A DNA stretch of 64,000 bases from Linanthus parryae (taxonomy: Eukaryota > Streptophyta > Magnoliopsida > Ericales > Polemoniaceae). The position numbers and the translations under genes were made by a program. This document shows, one piece after another, positions 9,546-20,699 of the stretch (positions are counted from its first letter, which is position 1; the number at the start of each line of letters is the position of its first letter). The stretch spans positions 70,712,127-70,776,126 of the forward strand of contig JALGPY010000006.1 of the NCBI GenBank assembly GCA_023055425.1. The letters are read 5' to 3'. The notes below the pieces were generated by a model that was given only the letters and a program-made list of their open reading frames with translations, was not told the origin of the DNA and ran no database searches.

Positions 9546-12500
9546 TCAAAGTAAACCCTTGATCAAGGAGTCACGGGGGGTAAACTGACGGCTCAGATTT
9601 TCCACCTGCTGCACCTCCTGCTTCAACTGCTCGCACTTGGCATTAATCTCATGATAGAGCTTCATAGCCTCTTCAACCTTTTGCTTTTGCTGCTCTACCT
9701 TCTGCTTCTCAGCTCAAGGTTTTGGTGGCCGAGTTTCAAAGTTACGGCTGCGCGAATCAGGGTAACTCTTTTCATAAGAAACTTGAAACCCAGCCTGCCT
9801 TGAACTTTGGCGAGAAGATTTTGGCACATGCCAAAAAGCAATTCGGCACTCTGAGGAGAAATGGTCGCAGGCGTGGCCGCAGACAGCTGCTCCAAAATCC
9901 AAATGGCCTCGGTAAGAAACAGCCTCCTGTCAAAGGGCCCTATCTCCAGAGATCTCGCAAATGATTGGGGGTAGGCGAGGCGCATCCGAACTAGCCAGTC
10001 CACATCGGCTTGCTTCAAAGCTGAAGCAATATCAAAGCCAAGTCATACTATCAAAATTGCAAATGAAGAATGCGAAATGCAAACAGCAAACCACGACTTA
10101 CCAGTTCCTTCAAGGATCTCATGAAGAGAAGGAATGCGCATTGCTGGGGTGGTCGAAGACTGTCCTCGTTCCATAGACCTTCTATTAGCTGCGAGCTCTA
10201 ATTCCTCATAGTTGGGAGGAAGAGTGTAAGCCGCACCAGTTGCGATTGCAGCCCCGACCTGCGAGCCCCAAAAGCTCCACGCATGAAGAGGTGCCACCGA
10301 CTCAGTCATCGCTGGAAGCATAGTAGCAGCCGAAGTTGCTTGGCGAGGGACACTCTCAGATGCGGTATCATCAACAGCACTTGTTCTCATTTCCTCAGCA
10401 CTAGCATGGACATCTTCCTCCATTAGCACAGTGTCACCCTCGGCATCATCAGAAAGTTCGATGACGTCCTCAAGAGGCTCTCCTGCGTATTCAGCAGCTG
10501 TGACGGGCTTCTCGGTATGAGAACTCGGCACCGGGACATAGGACGCTGAAGGTTGACTTCTTCGCTCCAGCACGGGTTCATCAGCATTGCCTGCGATACA
10601 AAATGCGATGGTATGAGGTAACTTGTATCGTACGTTATTTTAATATCTTTGCTAAAGCTAAGCGCAAGCACCTCCACGCGAAGGAGGGATTGCAGTATCC
10701 TCGTCATACGCTAAGGACGTGGAACCTTGCCCTATTAGGGTGTCCTCGTTAAGTATGTCTTTAAAATGAGCATGACCTGGGGCGCGAAGAAACTAGTCAA
10801 AATTATGCTTTGAATTGTTAAGCCTAGTATCGTTCAAGTGATTACCTGAGGGTTCACCGCACTTGTCTACTAGCCAACGGCGAATGTCAGCTTTTGACAC
10901 ACCATGCTTTAATGCACCGACAATAACATCTCGATAAGTTACTGCGAGATTAAAAATCTCACCTTCATTGCCGCCTGCGATTTCTTCAAAATCTGCTTGG
11001 GCTTGCTCCAAAGCTGTTGCATCCTCTTCTGGAGCCACATCCTCCTCCTCAGCTCGAGGAGCCACCTCTTCGGGAAGCACATCTTCCTCATCAGTTGGAC
11101 GCACTAAGTCGTCAACATGCTGTTCTTCGAGGCTCCTCTGCCTCACACGCTCGAGCTCCTCCTCTTCTCGCTTTCTTCTCCTTTCAGCAGCTTCCGCAGC
11201 TGTCTTCCTAGACTCGGCGAGAACTTCCTCGCTTATGGGTTCGTCAGAAATGCCAGAATGAGCACCCTCTTCTGCCTCTTGGCCAAAAGGCCACTGATGG
11301 TCTCCTCATCATCATCATCTGCGAAGAAATGACTGGTTCAAAATCAAGTTGATAAAGAGTTACGATAATGAGAAGGGAAATGCGATGGAGATACCTCCTG
11401 ATTCTTCCTCATGTATCACATTTGCTCTTTCTTCTTCTTCTTCTTCATCTCCTTCTCTTGGCTCCCGCCTCTCCTCTTCTTCCTCCTGGCCGAATGGAAT
11501 GAAGGTCTCCACTGCGAGCTCCTTCCGCGTTTTACTGGGCATGCGACCTTTGCATTTGTCCTTGGCAGAAAGGGACCTCGCCGGAGGAGAAGTCGGAGCG
11601 CTTATAGGGGAAGGAATTGTAACTCCCCTTTGCCTGGGTCTCTTCGCTCTTGGCGCGGCAGTCGGTGGAGGAAACGGATTATCTCTAGGGGGAGACAAGG
11701 CCGGAGCATTGTCTATCAGCGAGTCAGCAAAAGCATTCATGACCTCGCGAATCCTGGTTTCGACCTCAGGGTCCATCCTCGATGCTAGCATGAATGTCTG
11801 TCCTTGTCTTCTTGTGGTAACAATGGTGTTAACCAGCGATTTGGAACGGTTGCCAGATGCAAACCTCCGCACATGGCACTACAACAAGCAGTGTAGAATA
11901 AAGATGTCAATATGTGAAAGTAAAGAAGCTTAGCGCATGCAAAAGAAGTTGCTTACCTTATCAAAAATCTCGCTATATCTGATGACACGCGAGTCGCCTT
12001 TCTTAACTGCGGCGATCTTTTCATCCAGAATGATGGCAGGGCACAAATGGTTCTCATGATCCAACAATGAGTAGCAACCATATTCAGACTCGTCCAGACT
12101 GCAGTTGGGACGAAACGGAAAAGAGTTTCTTTTGATCACCGGAGCTCTGCTTGGCTGAGGGGCCGACTGCGTCTCAAATCTTGTCTGGTGGGCGTGCCAG
12201 TATGCGAGCCAGTTCTTAGAACAACCACCTTCGCGGTTACCCGCAGTTTGCTCAAAGGGAAGGTTGCTCATGAAGACTGTTTTGCACTCCTTTGTCAACA
12301 AGCGCTTATAGCAGCCTCTGATAATGGACTGTGGCCAGATTGATGGTGCCACTGCATCAAAGCCGAACTGGGGAGAAACGCGAGTGGGGTCCACATCCAC
12401 AGTAATCCTTTCGTACCTCGGCGCGAGCTCACGAATATGCTCTGCGAGAGCAGGTAGGGAACCTCGCAGGTACCAGCAAAAGAATTCACGATAGCGCTCG

Positions 12501-13837
12501 TGGAAATGCTCTCCACCTTCGAAGAGGAGCTCTTCTGAAAACACAACACCCTTAGAAGGGTACAGCTTTGGAAACCATCGCACGTTTTCAATACGCATGG
12601 CATAGGTCCTGGCTATGAACTCTCGCCGATTGTCGCATATCAGACTCCAAACACACTTGGTATTGTTCGTGTCGAACCACCTCGCAGCCCTGCCGCTGTT
12701 ACGCTCCTCCGCCGCACCTGGGGGACACCACTTGTTGGGCTTAGAAGCGGTTGGGGCATAGGAAGGCCATCGTTCAAAGACCCACATCGTCAGGAAGGCA
12801 ATGTTAACGAAAGTCAGTATGTCGAGGCGGCCATGTGATTCTTTCATGGCCACAACCAACTGATCCAGTCTGTAGTACAGCGTGCCCAAGACCAAGGGCC
12901 CGAGTGCGACTTTCTGGCCAAGGGCCAGTTTCACAGCAAGCGGCAGAACGTGATAGAAGACCCCATCGTGCCGGTGAACATCGATTAAGTACCTCGATAG
13001 CCAGGCACAGAGGAAAGCAGAGAGGGTCAAGTGATAGCCTTTACCTTCCACGTAGTTCTTGGCCTCTGGGTCTTGACTCAGGAGCTTCTTGGTAATGCTG
13101 CTGTTCGCGTAATCACGGAAGAAGTACTGCACCCATTTATTCCAAGTATTCTTCGCAGATGTGTCAACCAACTGCCAGTCAGGAAGGGCTTTTGTAGTGG
13201 TCCACCGGGTGGATATTTTCTTTACCTCTGACAAGCATTCCTCCATCTGCGTGTACAAAGCAATCTCCGCGTCCGTCCTCAAGGGACTCAAAGGATCCAC
13301 CTCGCCCATGGGAGACAGATCATACAGCATGTGCACGTCCTTGAGCGTGGGAGCAGCCTCGAACTCAGCAAAGTGAAAAGTGTGAGTCGCAGGTGAGTAG
13401 CGGGAAAGAAGGTTTAGAAGCATGGACTGGTCCAGCTTCACGGCAGCACCCTTCATAGCACGAACGGCAAAGTATACGCCGGCCTCATTGAGAGTCACAG
13501 CATGATTGGTTAACACATGGTCAATCCATTCATCCATGTAGTCCAATTTCTGAACAAAAGCTTGGGTGGAAATCGCGGCATATGGGAAGTACCCATTTTC
13601 GATTCCCAATCGAACCACGTCCTCGGAGCCAATCAAATCAAGCAAGGTCGAGTTAACTGGAGGGGTTAATGTTAGCAATCCCTCATTAGGGACAGAAGCA
13701 GGCAGTTTCTTTGCCTTGACCCTCGCATGGTAGAAGTCCTTGCCACCCAGGTAGGGGGCTTTTCGCCATAGAGCTTGTGGAAGATCAGGTATTTCTTCGT
13801 CCTCCTTGGTGGGTCTAGTTCCTTTTGTCTTTTCCAT
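9546..13837 (-). CDS. Six-exon antisense plant mobile domain (PMD) gene inside the Tat element
   Basis: Exons on the minus strand: 13837-11957, 11878-11395, 11318-10846, 10776-10672, 10590-10102 and 10020-9546. Every intron (78, 76, 69, 81 and 81 bp) starts GT and ends AG (for example GTAAGC, GTAAGTC and GTATCT donors; TTGTAG, TTCGCAG and TTCAG acceptors). Exon 1 ends in phase 0 and the rest in phase 1. Exon 3 and exon 6 each need one missing base to keep frame (near 11290 and 9717), so two single-base lesions are inferred. The product of about 1300 aa has an aminotransferase-like plant mobile domain in exon 1 (PATHTFHF, TLKDVHMLYDLSP, FLCAWLSRYL), a basic stretch (RAKRPRQRG), Glu-rich linkers, and a C-terminal coiled coil (QQKQKVEEAMKLYHEIN). 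A TTTTCCGCAG acceptor just before the ATG suggests an intron in the 5' leader. PMD proteins are plant nuclear factors, some acting in silencing; the role here is unknown. Confidence 0.78.
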
Positions 13838-14569
13838 TCCTGCGGAAAAGCAAGAAAAAAAGGGGGGAGAAATATGCACACTTCAGTTTGAATTTCGAGA
13901 TTCAAGATCTATGGGAAGAAAGATGAACAGTTTCTGGTATCAATTTCAGAAATTAGGGATGGGAAATTGTTTGCATTATCAGGGATTTCAAAACCCTACA
14001 TCCAAGGTCCTTATCATTGAAGGATTAAATCAAAATTGGGTTCAAAGATTGGAGCTTCTTCACAAGTTTTCAACAGATAATATGTCATGGGTTTGCAGAT
14101 CCAACACAGTTCAAAGCATACATTGGTATGATAAACAAAATTGAACAAGGCCAACCTTGTTCTCGTAGAGCTTGCTTGGATACACACAGTTGAAGAAGAC
14201 GATTGACAAGAAAGAACTGGTGATTGATTATCTGAATCTGCTCTCGAAGACCTCCGGGTATCATTCACTTTAAGAGAAAGAAGTGATGCTTTGCAACAAT
14301 GGAGAGTACAGAGTACTTATCCAAAAATAATGAAGGGTTGCGTCCTTTCAGTAGTCGAATCGCAACCGTCACCGTCGAATCGCGCAATCACAGGACAAGC
14401 TGACGTCACGCCTAAAACCCTAAAGGCCAGACGGCACGACTCTAGGGGTTCTAGGTCATAATGGCACGCACGGGGGCTGAAATAACTCGTATTTGAATTG
14501 GTGCGTGGCAGCGACGCGTATGTTGGTTTCCGCGCATGGAAGTCTATACAGCTATGAGTCTTCACGCGC
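13838..14569. other. Leader of the antisense gene and 3' untranslated region of Tat
   Basis: There is no sense gene. On the minus strand it carries a pyrimidine tract and CAG acceptor at 13840-13860 just before the PMD start. Its upstream donor was not fixed; candidates lie near 14120-14165. I see no clear TATA box on the minus strand. Confidence 0.45.
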
Positions 14570-14580
14570 AGAAAGGGGGC
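14570..14580 (+). other. Probable polypurine tract of the Tat element
   Basis: AGAAAGGGGGC immediately precedes TAATGTAGATAG, which would be the start of the 3' LTR with TG changed to TA. The position, purine content and trailing C fit Tat-type tracts, but no second LTR start is available in the window to confirm it. Confidence 0.5.
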
Positions 14581-15170
14581 TAATGTAGATAGTGCTTTCT
14601 GAGCTGACAGATCTTGCCCACGTGGCAACCATCTAGCACACCATATTGTGCTCCACACACACTGGATCACCAGCCGCGCTGATCCATGTGAGGGCTGCGA
14701 GACGGAGCCCTCGCATACCACTGCACGGGACTTGTAGGGACTTAGTGGTTTGGAGGCTAGAGTAAGTCCTGTCGCGTGCAAGCCAAGCCCGCGCGCGACC
14801 TTTAGTAACTGCTTTTGAGAGATTTATGGCACGAGCTCCATAAACCCGGTCAATCCGGTCAAACCCGGTCAACCCCATAACGGTTCCGGTATTCGCGCAT
14901 AACGTGCTGTAACGGTCCCTATATATGAGGACGAACGTGCCGTTGTGGTTAAGCTAATTAAGCCGCCATTGATGGGCGCATTAACCACACTGCAACGGTC
15001 ACATTCTCCGTTATATATAGGACGTTAACCTTTCCATACAAAGGAGAACACACTAGCCATACGCGGAAGCTCTGCCAAACCTCTGTCTCTCTCTCAGACA
15101 TTACTACTGCCTTACTCTCTCCCTACACACAACCCAACACTTCCTGTGCCATCTCTGATTCTCTACTTAC
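14581..15170 (+). repeat. Truncated 3' LTR of the Tat element (U3/R part)
   Basis: This stretch follows the purine tract and has promoter architecture: GC-rich repeats (CCGGTCAA three times near 14845-14875), then two TATA-like boxes (14920-14926 and 15012-15019), each followed by AGGACG. A CT-rich leader comes next. It stops where copia coding sequence begins. The matching 5' LTR section lies outside the window. Confidence 0.5.
14920..14926 (+). promoter_or_regulatory. TATA box of the Tat LTR
   Basis: The motif is TATATAT within CCCTATATATGAGGACG. A second similar box (TTATATATAGGACG) lies at 15012-15019, so there may be two start sites or a duplicated promoter segment. Confidence 0.45.
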
Positions 15171-15171
15171 A

Positions 15172-17017
15172 GTGTACATGGAGGTCTCCCTGCCGGAATC
15201 TCTTGTGCACACAGAGATGGAATCGCGAGATGTTGAATTCTCGAAAGAGATTTTCTCTACGAAGAAGAGGAACCACCGGATGACACTCAGTTCTCCACAG
15301 ACCTACAGGGAACAGTCCCTATGGATATTCAGAACAGTGGGAGTGACTTGCCCAGAGAGCAGCCCATCATATATGATGATGATGCTGAAGAAGAACCCTC
15401 CTTGCGCAGGAGCGCTCTTGGGAGCATACCCCGTCGACGATTAAGACATCGAAGGCGAGGCCATGATGGTCACCACGCAAGAAGATGATGAAACTAGGAC
15501 ATTGTCCAAGGCTCTATCATCACCTGACAAGAAAGAATGGGAAATTGCTTTACAAGAAGAACTGGAGTCGATGAAAACCAATCATGTTTGGGATTTAGTT
15601 GACTTTCCTCATGGAGGTAGGTCCATTGGAAACAAATGGGTTTTCAAGGTCAAAAAGAAGGCAGACGAAAGCGTTGAGAGGCATAAGGCCCGGCTAGTGG
15701 CGAAAGGCTACACCCAACAACAGGGTGTGGATTACGAGGAGTCATTCTCACCAGTTGTGAGAATAGCCTCCATTCGCCTCATACTTGCAATAGTGGCTAG
15801 CTTGGACTTGGAACTACATCAAATGGATGTTAAGACTGCATTGCGCAATGGATAACTAGATGAGGAGATCTACATGGCTTAACCGGAAGGTTTTGAGATG
15901 AAAGGTCAAGAGCACAAAGTGTGCAAACTGATTTAGTCCATATATGGGCTTAAGCAGTCCTCAAGACATTGGTATTTAAAGTTTCATCAAGAAATTGTGG
16001 CATATGGCTTCACAATGGTTGATGAGGACCATTGTGTGTATGTCAGACGTTCCGGAAAGAAGTTCATGATACTGTCATTATATGTAGATGACATACTACT
16101 AGCCAGCAATGATAAGGGAATGCTCGGAACTACCAAAGGGTGGTTATACTCTCGTTTTTCGATGAAGGATATTGGAGAGGTGAGTTACATGCTTGGGATA
16201 AAGATACTAAGAAATCGGCCTAAGAGGCTACTTGGCTTGTCTCAAGAGACATACATCAAAAAGATACTTGAACGATTCCAGATGTGGGACTCCAAACCAT
16301 TCGAGACTCCCATTTCACATGGCGAGAAACTCAGCCTAGAAATGTGTCCCAAGACCAACATGAGAGAGACCAGATGGCCAGAGTACCCTATGCAAGTGTT
16401 GTCGGAAGTTTAATGTACGCAATGATGTGTACGAGGCCCGACATATGTCATGTTGTCGATTTAGTTAGCAGATATCAGTCTGATCCCAGTTTTGGACACT
16501 GGAAGGCTGTTAAGAGGATTCTCCGATATCTCAAAGGTACAAAGGATTACGTTCTAAGCTATCAAGGCTCTGAGCTAAGGCTCATTGGCTACAGTGATGC
16601 TGAATGGGGTGGCGACCTAGACGCGCGTAAATCGACCTCAGGCTACGTCTTCATGCTGGGTGGAGGAGCCATCACGTGGCACAATAGCAAGAAGACATGC
16701 ACTGCCTTATCAACCATGGAAGCTGAATACGCTTCCTGCTCCGCAGCAGCGTAGGAGAGTGTTTGGCTGAAGAGATTTCTGGTCAGCCAAGACTAGTAAT
16801 GCTTCGTTGTGATAGTATGTTGGCCATAACTTGTGCTAAGGATCCGAAGTACCACAACAAGGCCAAGCATATTGAGATAAAGTACCACTTCATTAGGGAA
16901 GTAGTAGCTAAAGGAGATATTACCCTAGAGCATATTCCTACGAATCAGATGTTAGCTTATCCTATGACCAAGCCTCTTCTTAAGGATACTTTTGCTGGTC
17001 ATACTAGGAATATATGA
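15172..17017 (+). pseudogene. pol: Copia pol remnant: integrase tail, RT, RNase H
   Basis: It starts in the linker after integrase (ESRDVEF, about 15210) and then shifts frame near 15260. RT follows from about 15490 (KWVFKVKKK, then RLVAKGYTQ, then QMDVKTAL), with YVDD at about 16081-16092 inside LSLYVDDILLAS. RNase H of copia type follows (YLKGTKDYVLSY, GYSDAEWGGD, TMEAEYAS), with the C-terminal HNKAKHIEIKYHFIR segment. Stops lie near 15855, 15880, 15934 and 16752, and a frame change occurs near 16400. The terminal ADPMTK-type motif reads AYPMTK. It is not functional. It relates to the many other copia copies here but is not closely similar to them. Confidence 0.85.
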
Positions 17018-18303
17018 TTAGGCAAATGGAACTAGATGTTATACTGATTAAACGTTTGAGATTGATTGATTGGATATTAGGAATGGATTTGTTATTTATG
17101 TTGCATGTTGTTTGTTACGTGTATGATATGTTACATTTCCTGTACTAGCTTAGAGCATGTCAAGCAGACATTAAGTCGGCTCACTCACACGAGCGACCGC
17201 CTTCGCAATATCCTGGATATGTCTAGGTGTGGCGGAAGATGAGACAGAATCCCGATAAGCGCTGAAAACCCGCGATATGATATGAGATGCCTATCATATA
17301 AGGCATATGGCCTATGATAAGAGCTAGATTTCTACCAGTAGAACTAGTAGCCTGTCAGACGGACTCAATTGTCGCATATAAGTTGCGAGGTGAGACCGGT
17401 TATGGCCAATCGAAAATGATTAGAACCCCGAATCATGTATAGTTTGCGTAGAGAAAGCCAGATGCGAGAACTGATTACTGTTTACAAAAGTGTGACATCG
17501 CAATCCTCGGGCTGGTGTCCGTAAGGGCTACCGGATTAACATCTGCATAGTGGTCCTTACAGGATAAGACATGCGCTCTGATCAGAGTTCAAACACTATG
17601 GCGCATATTCCCCCTGAATAATGCGCGCTTATGAGTGACCATGAGGTGATGAGTAGAATTAGTCCATGGGATTCCTCATCGTGTGAGCCTCGTCGATCAT
17701 ACAAAGATGATTGACACTGTATACCCTTTGTACTTACATTTGTGTCAGGAGGAGACGGGTCGGTGGTGCTACTTTGGCATTACACCTTACGGGTATGGAT
17801 GATTCGGCCTTCCGGACACTGCTGGGAAAGCAGCTGAGCCGAATCTGAGTGACACATGTATGTAAGGAAAGATTATCATTGCATCGCTCTTCATTATCTT
17901 CATTGGGCCCACCTGCAAGATCTTATGGGATCATGTAGGATATGAAAATATAAAGGAGGTGTGGACTCCTTGGAGCATGGCCTTCAGGACAAGGCAGGTG
18001 CTCATGATCCACGAGATGACAATTGGAGGAATCTGGGGAATACGAGAGTTACGGAGTGCATTATTACTGTTATATTTTTTAAGGGTGCCTTCCTGCGCTG
18101 GCTATACGAGTTTGGTGTGCGGATCTCCTGAGAGGGTGCCTTCCCATGCTGGCTATACGAGTTTGGTGTACGGATCTCCACAAATGCAGGTACTCTCACC
18201 GGTCACACGCCACGGCCACAACAATACTCTTTTGTAGCTGATAAATAGTTGGAGATTGATAGAGACTGGATAGATTGTGCTACCCCACTGCGCGAGTGGG
18301 AGA
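17018..18303 (+). other. Long non-coding copia 3' region
   Basis: About 1.29 kb lies between the pol end and the LTR with no convincing ORF. It contains a 51-bp tandem duplication at about 18082-18128 and 18133-18180 (phrase GGCTATACGAGTTTGGTGT). It ends in a purine-rich tract GCGAGTGGGAGA directly before the LTR. Confidence 0.6.
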
Positions 18304-18767
18304 TGTTAGCAATTGGTGCGCCCATGTGGGGTGCCCAATGCATAACTTTATGGGGTTAGTTGCACTAATGCACAAACCTAGAGGGGTTAGTAGATAAGGC
18401 TCAAACCCTAGGGGTTTAGGTGTAAACCTAGGAGAAATTTTGCCTATATAAAGAGGTAACCTCCTACATATTATAATGCTATTCCACACAGTAAATATAC
18501 TCTGTCTGGATTCACTCTCAAGTTGTAGAGAACCCTAGTCTCTCTCCAACTACATCCAGGGAGGTGGTACGTGGTATGGATCATAGTGTTCGTCCTCGAG
18601 ATTCACACTAAATCAGTGGGAGCAAGATCAAGGTGAAGGCACGTGAAAGCAAGCAACAACAAGATCAATCCGCTTCGCTAGGAGCCAAGGAAGAAAAGGT
18701 ACACATGAATATTCCGCTTTAATTCATGTTGTAGATCTATGTATGATTAGATCCTTCCTGCCCTACA
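18304..18767 (+). repeat. 3' LTR of the truncated copia
   Basis: It begins TGTTAGCAATTGG right after a purine tract and ends CCCTACA. It has a TATATAAA box at 18445-18452. With no left LTR in the window, the right boundary is inferred from TGT...ACA symmetry. Confidence 0.65.
18445..18452 (+). promoter_or_regulatory. TATA box in copia LTR
   Basis: TATATAAA follows TTTTGCC, about 140 bases into the LTR, which is the normal place for the U3/R core promoter. Confidence 0.55.
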
Positions 18768-19065
18768 AAAATGTATGCTTGTAATATGCCCCGAAACTAT
18801 TAGGGTTTTGAGAGAGACCGAGAGCAGCTTTAGTAGATCAAGTAGATTATGGAAATCGCAAGCCAACACTTAAAATAAAATTATTGAAGAAAGCAATAGG
18901 AAGATATGTAAGTAACCCTAGTTCAAGGTTAGACGGGTAGAAATTGTACCTCAAAAGTCTCTCGAGATTTCAATATCCAAACCTTTTCGTTGAATATTAC
19001 CTTCTAGCACGAAACTCCAATCACGAAGTAGTGAAAGTGTCTTTTTCCTTTGTCGAATACATCCA

Positions 19066-19311
19066 TTTCTTCTCTAAGTTCACAGTTTAACATTTTGACT
19101 CGTAACTAAGTCACTTTGACTGGATAATTTGAATAGCAAAACGATGTAATTTTATCAGATTTGTTTTCTTCATAATGTCATAGAGTAAACATTAATCTAC
19201 AGCGTCATGAAAAAATAATCAAAAAATTGTATCGTTTTGCTATCCAAATCAATGGGTCAAAGTGACCCAGTAAATAGTAGTAAAAGTCAAAATGTAGACC
19301 TAGAGAAGAAA
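19066..19311. repeat. 246-bp foldback (MITE-like) sequence
   Basis: The two halves are long imperfect inverted repeats of about 90 bp. TTTCTTCTCTAAGTTC at the left mirrors AGAGAAGAAA at the right, and GATAGCAAAACGAT-like blocks pair inside. It lies between two perfect 19-bp direct copies of TAGCACGAAACTCCAATCA (19005-19023 and 19314-19332). It sits in the LINE leader just before ORF1. The superfamily is not assigned. Confidence 0.6.
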
Positions 19312-19381
19312 CATAGCACGAAACTCCAATCAAGAAACATGGAGACAGTTTTTTCAGCTCCGCAAATCTCGGAAGGCGATT

Positions 19382-20460
19382 ATGAACCCTAGCACACCCA
19401 TGGAGACGGCACACTCAGACAAAGACAAACCCTCCACTGATTACACGGAAGTACAGAAGAAGAAGATAGTTTTCAGCGAGCAATATTGCAAATCTGCAGA
19501 GGAAGAGTTGCAATTCTATCTCCTTGGCTGCTTCGCAACGGATGCTAGAGTTAATAGTAGGACTGCGAGGAAATTTCTTGGTCCTATATGGAACCGGGGA
19601 GAGGAAGTCACCATATTTGGTGGAGGTAGATCCGAACACCTTATTGTTTATCTTTACCGATCAAAAGTGCATGGATAGAGTTGCGGCAAGGGGCCTTGGG
19701 CTATTAATGGGAAAATTTTACTTCTGCAACCATGGAAGACGGGAATGCTAGTTAAAGGTGTCAGGTTTGACAGCCTTGATGTCTGGGTCAGTTATCAAAT
19801 ATCCCCTTCCATATCAAGCTGAAGAGCGATTCGGGAAGCATGATCATGAGAGAATTAGGAGAGGTTCTTGATGTTGACAACAAAATTGACAGCGATGATG
19901 ATGGGAATTTCATCAGGGTTCGGACTCGTTTTTCTGTATCAAAAACTCTTCCGAGGGGTATGCACATCCAAGTTCTGGATGAGGTAATCCGGGTTAACTT
20001 CAAGTACGAGAGGATCCCAATGATGTGTTGTTGGTTCGGAAGAGTGACTCACGATAGTTTAGACTGCGAAGTAGTTCCTAAAGACACGCAAGAAGCATTT
20101 AATCCGGGCTATGGCACATTCTTGCTTTGTCATGCCAAGGGTAATAAGGTGCCGAGAGGGGAAGCAAAACCGTGCAATGAACTGAGAACTCAGGATACTG
20201 GTGTAGCAGCAGGTTTGGGAAGAACGATCAAACACAGTATATGGCTATCGACTCAGAGGTGCCAAACAATATGCAATTCCCAGACAGTGTACTAGCACAT
20301 GGAAGGCCGGCGAAGAAAGCCAAGAATCTCAGACCACTAGTGCCCCTGCTAAGCCAAGTAACAACCAGCGAGTTCACTCCACAAAAGCAAAGAATCTTGA
20401 TAAAGTAAGCAAAGCTTTGGTGCACGCTAGAATCAACATGTTTAATTCTAGTTAAGTGAT
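19382..20460 (+). pseudogene. LINE ORF1, DUF4283-like with degenerate zinc knuckle
   Basis: Three frames must be joined (19382-19678, about 19600-19751, 19840-20295). The N-terminal part resembles the DUF4283 domain of plant L1 ORF1 proteins (ELQFYLLGCF, then ARKFLGPIWN, FIFTDQKCMDRV). A zinc-knuckle region lies near 20011-20060, where the second Cys of the usual C-x2-C-G-x2-T-H-x4-C is a Phe (CCWFGRVTHDSLDC). ORF1 proteins bind the LINE RNA in the ribonucleoprotein. The copy is inactive because of multiple frameshifts and the lost Cys. Confidence 0.65.
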
Positions 20461-20699
20461 TAACGGCAAAAGGGCTGATGGAAACAAACGCAAGAGTGAG
20501 ATGATGAATTTCAGTCCCCCAGTTCACCCATCGAAGACAGCTGTGGTAGAAGATGTGGGAGATCGAGAACATTTGGCTATTAGAGAAAGCAGTGGAGGGG
20601 GATAATACCGAGAAGGAAGATGTGTCAAAAGGAAAAAAGTGTGGCTAGCTCCTTAAACAAAAAATTGGCGGAGGTTGCGGAGAAACCCCGCCAGTCATC

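Larger units (their letters stand above)
1..15170 (+). mobile_element. Ty3/gypsy Tat-lineage LTR retrotransposon with antisense genes, both ends incomplete
   Basis: Seen: gag-protease, then RT, RNase H, a second archaeal-type RNase H and integrase on the + strand; then a tandem-repeat array, a block of minus-strand genes, a purine run and an LTR-like promoter region. Known: a second RNase H, tandem repeats in the 3' untranslated region and extra antisense ORFs are hallmarks of the plant Tat/Ogre/Grande group. The left end lies outside the window. The 3' LTR stops at about 15170, where copia sequence begins. The sense genes carry two stop codons and at least two frameshifts, so this copy is not autonomous. 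Confidence 0.85.
15171..18767 (+). mobile_element. 5'-truncated Ty1/copia element
   Basis: It consists of the end of pol, a long 3' region and one LTR. It lacks gag, protease, integrase and the 5' LTR. It begins abruptly at about 15171 against the truncated Tat LTR, so one deletion or rearrangement may have removed both ends. The right end is a TGT...ACA LTR ending at 18767. Confidence 0.75.

Noticed and set aside
11349..11933. 194-codon + strand ORF and neighbours at 10968-11332
   Set aside because: These are shadows of the acidic, Ser/Glu-rich exons 2 and 3 of the minus-strand PMD gene.
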